DNA of 64,000 nt, from positions 12,896,001 to 12,960,000 of the forward strand of contig OX419760.1 in assembly GCA_948567375.1 (NCBI GenBank), in the 5' to 3' direction. The notes under the pieces are model-generated. The model did not search any database and had not been told where the DNA came from. It saw only the letters and a program-made list of their open reading frames with translations. A program made the translations under genes and the position numbers. Within the stretch, counting starts at the first letter, position 1. Every line of letters begins with the position of its first letter. The stretch comes from Lunularia cruciata. Its lineage: Eukaryota; Streptophyta; Marchantiopsida; Lunulariales; Lunulariaceae. Positions 45,040 to 56,399 of the stretch are shown one piece after another.

Positions 45040-45450
45040 TATTGAATGGTATACTTTTGTATGTGGCTTGTGTACTCTAGTGTGCATTGGAGACCATTAT
45101 TCTATACATTGGTATGCACTCATATGTGTTATCATACATTGGAGACCGGTGGAACTTGTTGAAAAAAGGCATGTGATGCTACGTTTTTTTCTCTTGAGAG
45201 GTCAAAGTAGCCTAATACCCATTAGTATGCACTCATTTGTGTTGATGTGCACTTGTATGTATTGGTGAGCATTGGAGATTGTTGTGGTGTGAGCTAGATT
45301 GCACCATAGTGTGTGCTAGAAAAATTATAGGCTTTGTAGAATAGGGTGTGTATTTTGATATGCACTTGTATGCATAGAGCGCATTGAGGGTTACGCCATA
45401 ATGAACATTTATATGTGCTTGTGTGGGTTTGGTATGGATAGGTGCGTGCT
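45040..45450. repeat. Degenerate short repeat array, copy 2
   Basis: Imperfect words GTGCATTGGAGACC and TATGCACTCATATGTGTT recur. It has the same position after family A as the 27.9-kb array. Confidence 0.55.
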
Positions 45451-45689
45451 TGGAGTTTAAGGGTTTAGGCTAACATTGTGGGGGTGAAAAAAAGATTATG
45501 AGATATTAAATTCATTAATAACACAATAAAAATTTGGACAATGAAAAAGAAACGAGACTAAATGATATGGGTAAAATATGTATGTATATGTAAAACAAAG
45601 AGTTGTCTCCAAGAGATTTGTATACATGAAGTGATATCCTTAGTAAAAGATTGTATATACAACATACAATGGAGTTTTTTCTCTAGTAC

Positions 45690-46566
45690 ACCCTAGTGCT
45701 ATCATGTGTTGTAATAGTGGGCTAAATGCTATTCAAAGCCATAGTAGTGTGAATGACATCCTCATCCATGGTGTCCTATGTAGTGGGTTGAAAGGTATCC
45801 TCTACAATGACATCTTTTGAATATATATCTAGTGGAAGTTGCTTTATTGTTGTTGCATTGAGGCACTAAATAATGTATCTACCAATCAACATGGGACTAT
45901 ATCTCCACATGATTTTCCACTTCCTCTCATGCATAGGTGGATCCTAAAAGGTGGCTGCAAACCATCATTGGATTTACACTATAATCCTTAAGACAACCCG
46001 AGGAGGAAACTTCCTTAAGGAGGAATTCAATAGTAGAGCTTGTGTCTCTTCTAAATCTACCTAAGTGAACTATCAAGAGATCCCAAAGGGAAGTGTATGA
46101 ATCAGCTCTAGTAGGAAAGGAGTAAAGAAGAGAGGGTGGATAAAACCATGTTGATGGTTCCTATAGTATGGGAGGAGAAATGCATTATCAATAATCAATG
46201 TATCTTGACGTGTAGACCTAATGCAATAAAAGTACTATATGGTCTATTGGCAAAATCTCTCCAATAGTCATGGTACCCATCTATATAATCAAGCAAGCCC
46301 ATAAGTCATGCCTTGTGTACTCCTTCAAGTAGGAAACCCTCATCCCACATGACTAGAGGATCCACCCACAATCTACCCTCATGTTATCCATCCAAATGAT
46401 GACCTCAAACTCAATCACACAATACTCAATGAACTCTCTAATATTGGTTGTAGCACATACCAAATGGTAGCTCTCTTGACATAACATAACCATCCACACT
46501 ATAGCACCAAGTCTGACCATTGGAAGTAGAGATGATTGCTATCCCATATGATATCCACCAAACATC
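45690..46566 (-). pseudogene. Repeat ORF family B, copy 2, C-terminal part
   Basis: Minus-strand coding remnant aligning with 28,440-29,230, including FIEYCVIEFEVIIWMD near 46,430-46,380. It is cut at 46,566 by chromovirus element 7 and continues at 52,963. Bases 45,451-45,689 show nothing recognisable. Confidence 0.55.
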
Positions 46567-47161
46567 TATAATACTTTGACGAGAAGAGAACTCTCCAAGA
46601 GAGATACAAAAGAGAAAACACAATTTCCCACTCAATACTTTGATGCCCCAAAGGAGCACCTTCTCTTTATTATATATCAAAGTGGATCCACTCAAAGGAA
46701 GCTCCACTCTTGGATCAAAAACATGGATTGTTGACCTGTCATTGAGCTTCATCCTTGGATTAGTTGTTGGATGGGTGACATGACAATCCTTGTCCTATCT
46801 CGTTAGTCAAATGGGTTTGACAAAAGGGAATCTTTAGGGAATCTTCCTATAGGGAGCTCAGAATCACGTGGGTGAGGTACCATTGGAAAGTTCTCAATGA
46901 GATGAATCATAGAGGGGAGAAGGCAAACATTTTGTCCTTGAGGGGAGGATTCTTTTCATTTTTGAGGCCTAATTCATCCATTTGGGCCTCCAAAATTAGC
47001 TCTAAAGTTTTTAGGCTATTTTCAACTTCTGCACTATTAGTAGAAATACTCTTTTGGTGACACCTCTATTTGATCTCCTAGCCCAATGTACACAACATCC
47101 TTCTATATGTTACCAAGCCAATTTTCACCTCCAAATAATATGTCTAGCTACTTGTGTTACA
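46567..47161 (-). repeat. 3' LTR of chromovirus element 7
   Basis: 595 bp, begins TGTAACACAAGTAG at 47,161 on the minus strand and aligns with the 5' LTR throughout. Its far end has decayed (TATAATAC for TGTTATAC, as read on the plus strand). Confidence 0.92.
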
Positions 47162-47175
47162 AACCTCCCCCCATT
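47162..47175 (-). promoter_or_regulatory. Polypurine tract of chromovirus element 7
   Basis: AATGGGGGGAGGTT on the minus strand directly before the 3' LTR, the expected plus-strand primer. Confidence 0.85.
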
Positions 47176-47189
47176 AAGATGCAACATCC

Positions 47190-47480
47190 TCGTTGCAAAG
47201 TTGTTGCTCAAAAGATTGAACTAACACTGGTGCATTTGTCAAGTTGGCTGTTGGCTCCCATGTTGCCTCATATAAAAATTACCCTTTCTAATGGACTGGA
47301 TATTCCACACGTGGATGGCAAGTATCACGGATGCATTTCTTAAGAATGCATTTGACCTCATACTCCTCCGCCTCATCAACAAGGGTTGGACAAGGTCAAC
47401 TTTCTTGTATGGAAGAGAAGTGGGGCGGTCAAAGAGCATATTGTAATAATAAGGAAACATGAAACATGAAACATTGGGTG
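47190..47480 (-). pseudogene. Chromodomain of element 7 (decayed)
   Basis: After FHVSCF (start of the integrase C-terminal linker) a broken frame gives EEYEVKCILKK, VEYPVH*KG*, YEATWEPTANLTNAP and LVQSFEQQ. The pattern matches a chromodomain (EVE.IL..R....EYLVKWKG...ATWEP..NL). Of the aromatic cage, the Tyr-Pro-Val and Trp-Glu parts remain, but the KWKG segment carries stops. The domain targets insertion to modified histones in the family. Here it is dead. Confidence 0.8.
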
Positions 47481-48678
47481 GATCTTCATATGTGGCGGTA
47501 GCTCAAGGTGATAGGCCACGATGCCGATGCAACAAAGGATGGAGAAAAGTCCAATAAAATGAGGTCTAAGCTTATGAGGACCAACTAACTTGAGATTGGT
47601 GGTGTGCATTTGCATATTTCTTCTACCAATTTTGAGTGATCTACAACTTGTGCTTAGCATTCTCCATACACGGTTGAATTTGAGAAACAAAAGTGTTGAC
47701 AACATCAACCTTGGTAGCCATCGGACAAACCTTCATCAAGCTTGCAGGTGTGAAAGGATGCTCTCTATACATGAGGAAGAATGGTATGACTTGTGTGGAA
47801 GCATTCACTAAATTGTTCTAAGCAAATTCCACCAATGGGAGTAAGGTGTCCCAACTCTCTTGCTCATCCAAAGTAAAACTCCAAAGCATGTCCACAATCA
47901 TGCAATTTTCCCTCTCTATTTGTCCATTGGTCTATGGATTGTAAGCTGTGGACATGGCCAATTTGGTCTTGAAGAACCCAAAGAGTGTTCTCCAAAACAA
48001 ACTAGTGAATTGAGTGCCTCTATTTGTGATGAGCGCTTGAGACAAGCCATGATGGGAAAAGACTACATCTAAGTACATTTGAGCTAGTTGTGGGGCAGTC
48101 ACATCCTTGGTGGTAGGACACATATGAATCATTTTATTGAGTCTCTCAACAAAGACTATGATGGAGTCAAACCCAGAGGTGGTCTTAAGCAACTCACAAA
48201 TCAGATCCATGCTTATCTGTTCCCAATGTTGTGTAGGAGTGGGGAGAGGTTGGAGGAGTCTTGTGGGAGCTTTATTAGAAGCCTTATTTTGTTGACAAAG
48301 TAGGCAGCTCCAAACATATTCCATCACATTGTTGCTCATCTTGGGCCAAAAGTAATGGCATTTGACCGCATCTAAGGTCTTGTCCACTCCAATATGACCT
48401 ACAATGGCCAAATCATGACATTCTACTAAGATGGTGGTTCTTAGATTCGTGTCATTTGGGATCCATAACTTGGCATCACTCAAGGTGAGTCCTTGGGTGC
48501 AGGTGATGCCTTTGGATGATTGAGCACCTACAATTTGTGGATCATATTTTGTAGTAACAAGAGTCTTGGGCCAAAATTTAAGGTTCATCTTGATTTCTAC
48601 TACCAAATTGTTTGCCATTGGCATTTGGGTGAATGCATTTGCAAGTTGCTTCTTGCCTTCCACATATTTGATTGTCAT
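47481..48678 (-). pseudogene. Integrase of chromovirus element 7
   Basis: A 248-residue open stretch (48,678-47,932) holds the end of RNase H (LANAFTQMP), the HHCC zinc region (ECHDLAIVGHIG, CLLCQQNK) and the DDE core. ISMDLICELL keeps the first Asp. ALITNRGTQFTS has Asn where the family has Asp. After a stop, DGQIERENCM keeps the Glu. More linker sequence follows to FHVSCF. The Asp-to-Asn change and stops inactivate it. Confidence 0.9.
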
Positions 48679-49060
48679 GTTGAATTGTTGTCTCCACTCT
48701 ACCCACCAAATCTATTAACGAGAAAGATCTTTTTGTATCTTGAGGTAGATTGAAGGTTTGTGGTCCATCTCTACCACAAATGCCTTCTCACCCAGATAGT
48801 GCTTCCAATGCTTGGTTGTAAGGACAATGGCCAGCTCTTCTTGTTTGGTGGTATGATAGTTGCATTTTTCCGGTAACAACTTTTAAGAGAAATGTACAAT
48901 TGGGTGCCATCCAGCGTGCCATTCTTGTCGTAGGACTACTCCTATTGCTATACCTAATGCATCTTTAGCCATCTTGATTGGATGTTTTGGGTCATACCAT
49001 TTCAAGATTGGTGCATGTAGTAATGTGTCTTTCAACTCCTAAAAGACCAATTCTTGTGTA
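48679..49060 (-). pseudogene. RNase H of chromovirus element 7
   Basis: Motifs DALGIAIGVVLRQEW, TTKQEELAIVLTTKHW, FVVEMDHKPSIYL. A stop lies at VHFS*KLL and the frame breaks near 48,715. The last catalytic Asp (usually ADALSR) reads ANAFTQ. Confidence 0.85.
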
Positions 49061-49830
49061 GTTCCCCATATCTACTTCTTCCCCTTGCCCAATAGTGTTG
49101 TTGGAGGTTGTGCAATCTTGGAGAAGCCCTTGACAAATTGACGATAAAACCCCATCAATCCCAAGAAACTCTTGAGTTGAGTTTGATCTTCTGGAGCACT
49201 CCATTTTTTAATGACCTCTATTTTATCTCTTAACACTTGGATACCTTTTGCACTTACTCTATGCCCCAAGTAGTCTACTTCATATTTGCCAAACTTGCAT
49301 TTTGAGATTGGCATACAATTGATTTTGTTGCAAAATCTAGAGGACTTCTTGTAGATGTTGCTTGTGCTCTGTCAACATCCTATTGTAGACTAAGATATCA
49401 TCAAGAAAAATGATTACACATTTATCCAAGTATAGATGAAATATGTCATTCATCAAACTCATGAAGTGGTTGGAGCATTGGTGAGGCCAAATGGCATCAC
49501 CAAGTACTCAAAGTGACCATACCTTGTTCAAAAGGCCATTTTTTGTATGTCTTCTTCCGCAATTCTGATTTGGTTGTAACCACTCCACAAATCAAGTTTG
49601 GTGAAATGCCTTGCCCCATTGAGTTGATCAAGCAAGTCATCCATGCAAGGTAATGGATATTTGTTCTTCACCGTTTGTTGATTCAATCCCTGGTAGTCAA
49701 TGCACATGTGCATTGTTTCGTCCTTCTTCTTCACAAACAATATAGGAGTCCCATATGGTGACACATTGGGTTGGATAAACCCCTTTTGCAACATATCTTC
49801 AATTTGAGCCTTACACTCCTCCAACTCATG
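49061..49830 (-). pseudogene. Reverse transcriptase of chromovirus element 7
   Basis: The open stretch 49,824-49,528 covers the fingers and palm: [53 protein letters not shown] frameshift follows, then [10 protein letters not shown] and FLDDILVYN (DD kept, near 49,400) and the thumb SKCKFGKYEVDYLGHRVS, LKSFLGLMGFYRQFV (49,314-49,072). Confidence 0.92.
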
Positions 49831-50029
49831 AGGTGATAGTCAATATGGGGCTGATAGTCAATATGGGGCCTTACAAGGAGGTATCTTCTCAAGAAGTATC
49901 TCAATTTTATGATCTACTCTCCATTTTGGAGGTAAAACTATAGGTAATTAATTTGGAAAGACATCTTGGAACTCATTGACCACATCTTTCAATTTCTCAA
50001 GAATTTGTCTCTTGTGTTGGACACTCTAG

Positions 50030-50582
50030 ACTTCTCTTATTAAACCCATGAAACATGTATTTGTCTTACAATAGATGTGGTTCCTACAACATATAGAGGC
50101 AACTCTTGCCTTTGTGATCTTCCTTTAACCCCAAAGATCATCCATTGACTAGTTTTCACTACTTTCTTTCTCCAATCCACCATGGGGTTATAGTGCTCCA
50201 TCCATGGCATAGCTAAGATTGCATCATAACAATCTAGTTGTATCACTCGCCACTTGACTGCCTCTTGATACTCTCCTATAAAGAGTATTACCTTTCTAGG
50301 TAATGACTCAATCCTCTCTATCTAACCATTAGGTAACTCTACTTTGTCCTTCTCATCCTTCTTTACTTCCATCCCCAACCTTATTGCAATAGAGTGAGAC
50401 AAGAAATTCTCTATTGCCCCAAGGTCTATCAAAACTTTCACCGGATTTCCTTCTAACACTCCATTTACAACAATTAATTGTGTGTTTATCTTCCTCCATC
50501 TTTGCACACTTGTCCTCTTCATTGCCCCGCTTTTAGTCTTTTTCACTGTGCTAGTAAGGCCATAAGGTACATTTACTAGCAA
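50030..50582 (-). pseudogene. Protease of chromovirus element 7
   Basis: VKVLIDLGAIENFLSHSIA is the active-site region (50,430-50,390), with Leu where most relatives have Ser/Thr (DSGA). YDAILAMPWMEHYNP is the C-terminal signature, with Ala for the usual Gly. The two parts are split by a frameshift near 50,320. Bases 49,831-50,029 are the decayed linker to the RT, with a short local repeat ATAGTCAATATGGGG near 49,835-49,867. Confidence 0.85.
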
Positions 50583-51650
50583 TCTTTGTTTTTCAATGTG
50601 GTTTCCATATCTCCCTCTTCAATTTGTCTCTCCATGTGGTTCAGAGGTTGCTTGTATGAAGGCCGAGGGCCTCTAAGATGATGAACATAACAATTGATGG
50701 CTATGTGCCCAATTTGGCCACAATTGTAACATCATCTTTATTTTTTTAGCACTTTCTCTCCATGGAACTCTTTCTCTCTTTTCTTTGATCCATCCCTAAT
50801 CTCCTTGGAGAGGTCTTGCTCCTCTATCTTGGAACCAAATGTTGCACAATTCCATCAGAATTGGTCCACAAAAATGGTGTGCATTAGCCCAATAGTTTTG
50901 CATTGGTGTTATCACTTCACCTCCTCCAAGCGCCCTTGCTATTTTTTGAGTGCAAGCAATGGCTTCAAAAACCATACGAGGATTTTCCACCATTATCTCT
51001 TAGCAAATCCACTCTTTTAATCCTCTCTTGAAATTATCAAGAGCTTTGCCTAGACTCATATTGGTTATCACAACTTGGAGATCTAGAAATGCCTCCACGT
51101 ACTCTTGTATGCTATTCTTTTGCTTCAACTCCCAGAGTATGGTTTGGGCCATTTGCACAGAATCCACAGATTGGAAATTCTTGAGCAGCCCTAATTGCAT
51201 GGCTATCCAAGCAACCTCTCTTCCTTTTACCAGCAATGATCATTTTCAAGCATCATACCATGTGAGGGCTTTTCGGTCAAGTACCCACACGCAAACACAC
51301 CTATAGAATGATCAATGATCTCCGTTGTCAACAATCAAAGGTATCAAGTCATTCTTGAAATCCAATTTTCCACTACTCCCATGGAACATTGTCCTTTGTA
51401 AGGCTTGACGTTGCACGTCTATTTCATTTGTAGTGACAATGTGGCTTGGTTGTTGATTGATATCATCAGCATGCATAACTTTCCAAGTACTTCAATCACT
51501 AGTACTGCTTGTTGAGACAACTCCTCTTCTTGCATTACTTGATCATTCTTGATAGTAAGTATTTGATTTTGTAATTCCTCCATGGTCATCTTGATTTCTT
51601 GAAACTCGTTCAACATCCCTTGCATTCCTTACGTCATTGACAGTAAGTAT
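50583..51650 (-). pseudogene. Gag of chromovirus element 7
   Basis: The Gag core is at 51,236-51,000 (TILWELKQKNSIQEYVEAFL, LDNFKRGLKEWI). An intact CX2CX4HX4C zinc knuckle, CYNCGQIGHIAINC, lies at 50,731-50,690. An upstream helical segment (51,625-51,419) is MTMEELQNQILTIKNDQVMQ. A 54-bp segment coding part of it recurs at about 51,650-51,705 (GTAAGTATTTGATTTTG...). Frames are broken. Confidence 0.85.
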
Positions 51651-52357
51651 TTGATTTTGCAATTCTTCCATGGTCATCTTGATTTCTCAAAACTTGTTCA
51701 ACATCCCCTACATTACTTGTATTCCTTGCATCCCCTACATTCCTCTTGCAATTGCGGATCCATGATTCCTACACATGATTGATGTTCAATTGCTACTTCC
51801 TACTTCAATAAAGGGTTAGAATGATCACTCAAGAAGAATCACAAACTATGGGGACTACCATTGGAACCTCAAAGGCTATCACTTGTTGATAATATTCCTC
51901 ACCAAAATTGTGGACTACAAAATCCCTAAACATCACTTTTGGTCTAACTACATATGGATTTCTACTTGTGTGTTGAAAAGGTGAGGATTTGGTTCATTCA
52001 AATCCATAACATCATAATAGAATGTAGATTTTCAAATCCCACTCTTTGTTGTATACCACCATAGGTAGAATCACCGGGTTTGGTGAATTCATCACTCTAT
52101 CCATGAATTTTGCTCCAAAGTGATAAACAAGAGATACTCTCATTTGCTAACACCGGATGTACATAATCTTGATATAGAATGGGTTCAAGAATGGGAAGCT
52201 AGGTGCAAGAAATTGTCCTCTCGGTGCTACCATCTCATCCGCTCTCTAAAACACTTCCAAGTCTAGCAATTGCATTATGTTTTCTCCCCTTAAATTACTT
52301 GGTCTCAGTAGCTCGTGTTCTTCCAAGATGGGTGATCCACTCTCTTGGATTAAAAAA

Positions 52358-52372
52358 CCTACTCTGATACCA
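52358..52372 (-). promoter_or_regulatory. Primer-binding site of element 7, initiator tRNA-Met type
   Basis: TGGTATCAGAGTAGG on the minus strand, one base after the LTR end; the first eleven bases equal the plant consensus. Confidence 0.9.
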
Positions 52373-52373
52373 T

Positions 52374-52957
52374 TGTTATACTTTAAGGACAAGAGAAATA
52401 CAAGAGAGAAAACACAATTTCAAACTCAATACTCCAATGCCCCAAAGGAGCACCTTTTCTTTATTATATAGCAAAGAGGATCCACTCAAAAGAAGCTCCA
52501 TCCTTGGATCAGAAACCTAGATTGGTGATTTTTCAGTGAGCTCCATCTTTGGATTAGTTTTTTTGGATGGGTGACATGTCAATCCTTGTCCTATCTACTT
52601 GGTCAAACGGGTTTGACTAAAGGGAAGCTTTAGGGAATCTTCCTATAGGGAGCTCAGAATCACATGGGTGAGGTACCATTGAAAAACTCTCAATGAGACT
52701 AATCATAAGGGGGAGAACGCAAGTCTATTCTTCTTGAGGGGGGGAATCTATTCCTTTTCAAGGCCTAATTCATCCATTTAGGCTTTTGAAATTGGCTCTA
52801 AAGTTTTCAGGCTATTTTTGGCTTTTTCCCTATTAGTAGAAGTACTCTTTGGTGACACCTCTATCTGATCTTCCTGGTCCAATGTACACAACATCCTTCT
52901 AGATGTTACCAAGCCAACTTTCACCTCCAGATAATATGTCTAGCTACTTGTGTTACA
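52374..52957 (-). repeat. 5' LTR of chromovirus element 7
   Basis: 584 bp, TGTAACACAAGTAG to GTATAACA on the minus strand. Confidence 0.93.
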
Positions 52958-52962
52958 ACATC

Positions 52963-53589
52963 CAACATCCAAAAAAAGAATCTTCCTTATACTCTTGTGA
53001 GCATAAATGATACAAGGAATGAACTATCTCAACTCTATCATCCAATGTGTCAACATCCTCAGTCTAAAATGCTCACATAAGGGTTATAATCCTCTACTTA
53101 AGCCACTCAATCTCCTCTTTAGTATGCCTAAAAGGAGGTGGGAGAGCAAGATCATAAGAAATTCTTGGTCACCATTCAAGGTCATCGTACTAGGCCCTCC
53201 ATGCACATGAGGCTCTATCTGGGTCACCTCAAATATATCTCTATACCAATACAACCCTCAATCTAAGACCTCTCACTTGCACTCTCTGTACTATTGGTCC
53301 AGGTCTCATGATTGACTATGTCTACTCTATTGGTCTAAGTCCCTATATACACATCTCCCTGAAAGGAGTATCTAATAGCCTCATGTACAAAACTCCTCCC
53401 TTCCTCAATTGCGTTGGTTAGAATAGTCCTGCCCTAGGTTAGAGTCCTCCTTCGTCTCATCTAATCAACACATGTCTCTCTAATTGCTCCATATTGTAGT
53501 AAACTCCTTCATGTAAAACTCCTTGTGATAGTTATTAGCCTAGGCCGTCAAGTCTCTACGTGCCACACCTAAGTCTAACTTAGCTAAAA
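52963..53589 (-). pseudogene. Repeat ORF family B, copy 2, N-terminal part
   Basis: Continues family B beyond element 7. Plus-strand words CCAACATCC...AATCTTCC and GATACAAGGAAT parallel 29,230-29,290 of copy 1. Reading frames are not preserved. It runs into the assembly gap. Confidence 0.45.
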
Positions 53590-53789
53590 NNNNNNNNNNN
53601 NNNNNNNNNNNNNNNNNNNNNNNNNNNNNNNNNNNNNNNNNNNNNNNNNNNNNNNNNNNNNNNNNNNNNNNNNNNNNNNNNNNNNNNNNNNNNNNNNNNN
53701 NNNNNNNNNNNNNNNNNNNNNNNNNNNNNNNNNNNNNNNNNNNNNNNNNNNNNNNNNNNNNNNNNNNNNNNNNNNNNNNNNNNNNNNNN
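53590..53789. other. Assembly gap (200 N)
   Basis: Exactly 200 N bases, which looks like a fixed-size placeholder, so the true distance is unknown. An open frame crossing it is meaningless. Confidence 0.99.
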
Positions 53790-55229
53790 AATAGAAACTC
53801 TCAAGAGACTATCACTTACCTCTAGATTTGAGTATTCAATCTTAATACAAATCTTTACCTCCATCACTTCAAGATCCATCTCCAAATCCCCTTAATTGAA
53901 TCTTTGGGTTTGTCAAGCCAACACCATTGTATGTAGGTTATGTGTTTGGAGATGCTATGAAAATTAATGAGCCATTCACCTTTGTTGAAACTATCCATAT
54001 TCTCCTCATCTATCACTCTCTTATAAGAAAGAATCACTTGCTCTTCCTCCTCTACAATGGTTTGCTCCAAAATGTCTCCTTCTAAAAGCCCTAATACCAC
54101 TTCAAAAAAAATATCACTTCTCTAACTATCCTTTCTCTTCTACCTTCTTGATTCACCCTCAAAATTTATCCTCCAAAATTCACTCCCAATAGGTTTAAAA
54201 AATGTCCCTTCTTTGACTCTACTCTTCCTTGTGCCTTTTGGATTCACCCTCAAAAAATTTTGCTCCCAAATGGTCTCCCAAATTTTCTCTCTTTTGCCTC
54301 TCCAAATATCCTTAAAATTTTTCTTGACTCTCTTCTCTCGTCTTTTGCCTCCTAATTTTCCTTTAAAATTCCCTTCTACCCTATTGATTATCCTTCTAAA
54401 TTTCTCTTGTTTTCTCTCCGTTATCTCTTCTCTATTCTGCACTCCAAATTGTCTCTCAAAATCTCTCCTAATTGCTCTTCTCTCTTCGACCCTCTCAATT
54501 AACCCTCAAAATTTGTCCTCCAAAATTCACTCCCAAATTGTCCTCTCAAACCTTTTGAATTTTCTCTTCTCTTTGCACTTAGAAATTACTTGAGAATATC
54601 TCTTCCTCAACCAAAACCCCAATTTATATATCCTTATAAAGAAAGGTTGGAAAAATCCCTAACATCCTAAATTTAAGTAGATTTATCTCATCCTTATGTC
54701 CTTTTGAAATGCACAACTACCAAAATTGATAGTGGCCTCTAATGCAACATCCAATGGACACCAGTTGATATTGAATTCTCACATGGTAACTTGGCCACAC
54801 ACCAATGTATACCAAGATATCCCAATGCCTAAAATTTCCTAGTGCATTTATATCTTGAACATTTCTTTTTGTTACAAATGCCCCAACATCTCTAGTGCAG
54901 GCTAGTGCACATGAATGGATATAAACACATTCCATATTGAACATTTCAAGTCTTTTATCAAAACATATCATGCAAGAAAACAAACATTTTGAGGCTTTGA
55001 GACAAGCATAGAATGAAAAAAAAGGTTATTTTCTTCATGGATTTAAATTCCACCAATATGTAAGTTGAATGCAAGATAGTAATGCAACACTCTATTCTAG
55101 TTTCTTCTTTGCCTTGGTCAAGCCCAACTAGAGGACCAAGGTCAATCGCTATGGGAAACAACATATTGTTCAAGATACTACGGGAAACAATATATTTTTC
55201 CTACTAATCCCATGTAGTTAGGAAATCCT
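53790..55229. other. Repeat-derived DNA with pyrimidine-rich degenerate repeats
   Basis: Bases 54,150-54,580 contain imperfect repeats such as CCTCAAAATTTRTCCTCCAA (near 54,158 and 54,500) separated by TCTC-rich DNA. They create long Lys/Arg/Glu-rich and Leu/Ser-rich open frames on the two strands, which I do not accept as genes. Nothing else is seen. Confidence 0.5.
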
Positions 55230-55800
55230 TTATAAGCACATACTAAAGAAATTCTTCTTCTTTTCTCTTAATTTGGCCACTCCACTTCCCTCTCTAGAAT
55301 GGATAGGATGGAAATCATCACATGGTCTAAGAATTCAAGTGTCAACCAACACAAGTTCACCATATATTTAACTAGCATGCAACACATGCCTCATTTCCAT
55401 GGTGACCAAACCTATTGAGAGCAATTGATAGTTAGACCTGCATTGGTGTTTGATTTTTCCTATAGTTCCTTCTAAAATATACTAATCTTTAATAAGATTC
55501 ATGAGAGTATAGAAAGAATTAGAATCCATTCAAGTAAGTTGCTCAAAACGTTTCAAATGAAGATCATGAAAATATGTTGTGATAAATTCAGAAGTATGAG
55601 GAAAAGAAACTAGAGGTTCTAGATATTGCTGAAAATGCACTAACTCCCACCACCTTAGCAAGAGCTCCATGGTACCATTTTTATCTTCATTGTCATCTAA
55701 ACTCATACTTGACGTGTTTGTCCAATTTTTAAATCCAAATTACAATATTTTATTTCTACTTTAGCACTTATACTCCATTGGATGGATTTTACAATTTTCT
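55230..55800 (-). pseudogene. PIF/Harbinger transposase fossil, second copy (N-terminal part)
   Basis: Minus-strand LNRFGHHGNEACVAC* (near 55,420-55,380) and LNIW*TCVG align with ALDRFGHHGNGACVAW and NIWCISVGS of the 36-kb copy. Bases 55,490-55,660 align with 36,070-36,240. Stops abound, and the catalytic half is not found. Confidence 0.68.
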
Positions 55801-55859
55801 TCTTGAGTTATGTACAAATATCACATTGAGGCATTTTCACCATTCTCGTGGATTAGATT

Positions 55860-56290
55860 TTGTACGGAGGGAAGGGCTATAATAAGGACTACTCATCCTT
55901 ATTTTTGCAAACCATGGTTGAAATGTCACGACTCAACTTGGATTATCCATCAATATCAAACATTTACTTCAATATCAAACCTTTTACAACCCTAGCACAA
56001 AGGTCGCATCAAAGGTTTAGAGCAGAAAATGACCAAGATGGAAACCTAGGAGCAAGTAATTGGGGATCTTATGCTTCCACAAGCAATCTGGGATCTCAAA
56101 TCTTGGGAATGTCACAAAGAAGGTCAAGAGAAGTCGGAAACCCAAATCTCAAGAACTCAAAACTAGAGCAAACGGGGACCTTATACTTCCGCAAACCTAC
56201 ATCTCAACAATGTCACGAGGAAAGGTCAAGGAATTGGAGATTCAAATATAGGGCAATCAAATTTGGAAGGTCATGACTTGATGAGGAAGG
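55860..56290 (+). repeat. Two degenerate 112-bp units within a 138-codon open frame
   Basis: GGGGATCTTATGCTTCC (56,062) and GGGGACCTTATACTTCC (56,174) start related units that also share AATGTCAC and AAGGTCAAG. The open frame (55,860-56,276) has no recognised domain and its second half is this repeat, so it is probably not a gene. Confidence 0.5.
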
Positions 56291-56311
56291 GCGAGAGCAC
56301 CAACTAAAATC

Positions 56312-56371
56312 TCACTACTCGATGAGGAATGTTGGAGGGACTACCCTCCAACATTCCTCGTTGAGTAGTGA
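56312..56371. repeat. Long hairpin: 28-bp stem with 4-base loop
   Basis: Bases 56,312-56,339 pair with 56,344-56,371. All 28 positions pair if the two G-T oppositions (21/62 and 23/60 of the 56,300 block) count as RNA wobble pairs. The loop is ACTA. A further 22-base near-palindrome (GAAATTTGAA / TTCAAATTTC) follows at 56,370-56,391. No role is known. Confidence 0.9.
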
Positions 56372-56399
56372 AATTTGAAGTTTCAAATTTCAATGGAGA

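Larger units (their letters stand above)
46567..52957 (-). mobile_element. Full-length chromovirus (Ty3/gypsy) element 7
   Basis: 6.39 kb with LTRs 46,567-47,161 and 52,374-52,957 and a perfect 5-bp target duplication ACATC (46,562-46,566 and 52,958-52,962). Order on the minus strand: LTR, Met-type primer site, gag with zinc knuckle, protease, RT, RNase H, integrase, chromodomain, polypurine tract, LTR. The chromodomain places it among chromoviruses. The target is repeat ORF family B. All coding parts are broken. Confidence 0.96.

Noticed and set aside
53580-53885. Open frame across the N run
   Set aside because: Unknown bases translate as X, so the frame is meaningless.
54140-54593. Overlapping 100- and 126-codon frames
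   Set aside because: Opposite-strand readings of pyrimidine-rich degenerate repeats.
55860-56276. 138-codon plus-strand frame as a gene
   Set aside because: Half is a degenerate 112-bp repeat, and no domain or start context supports it.
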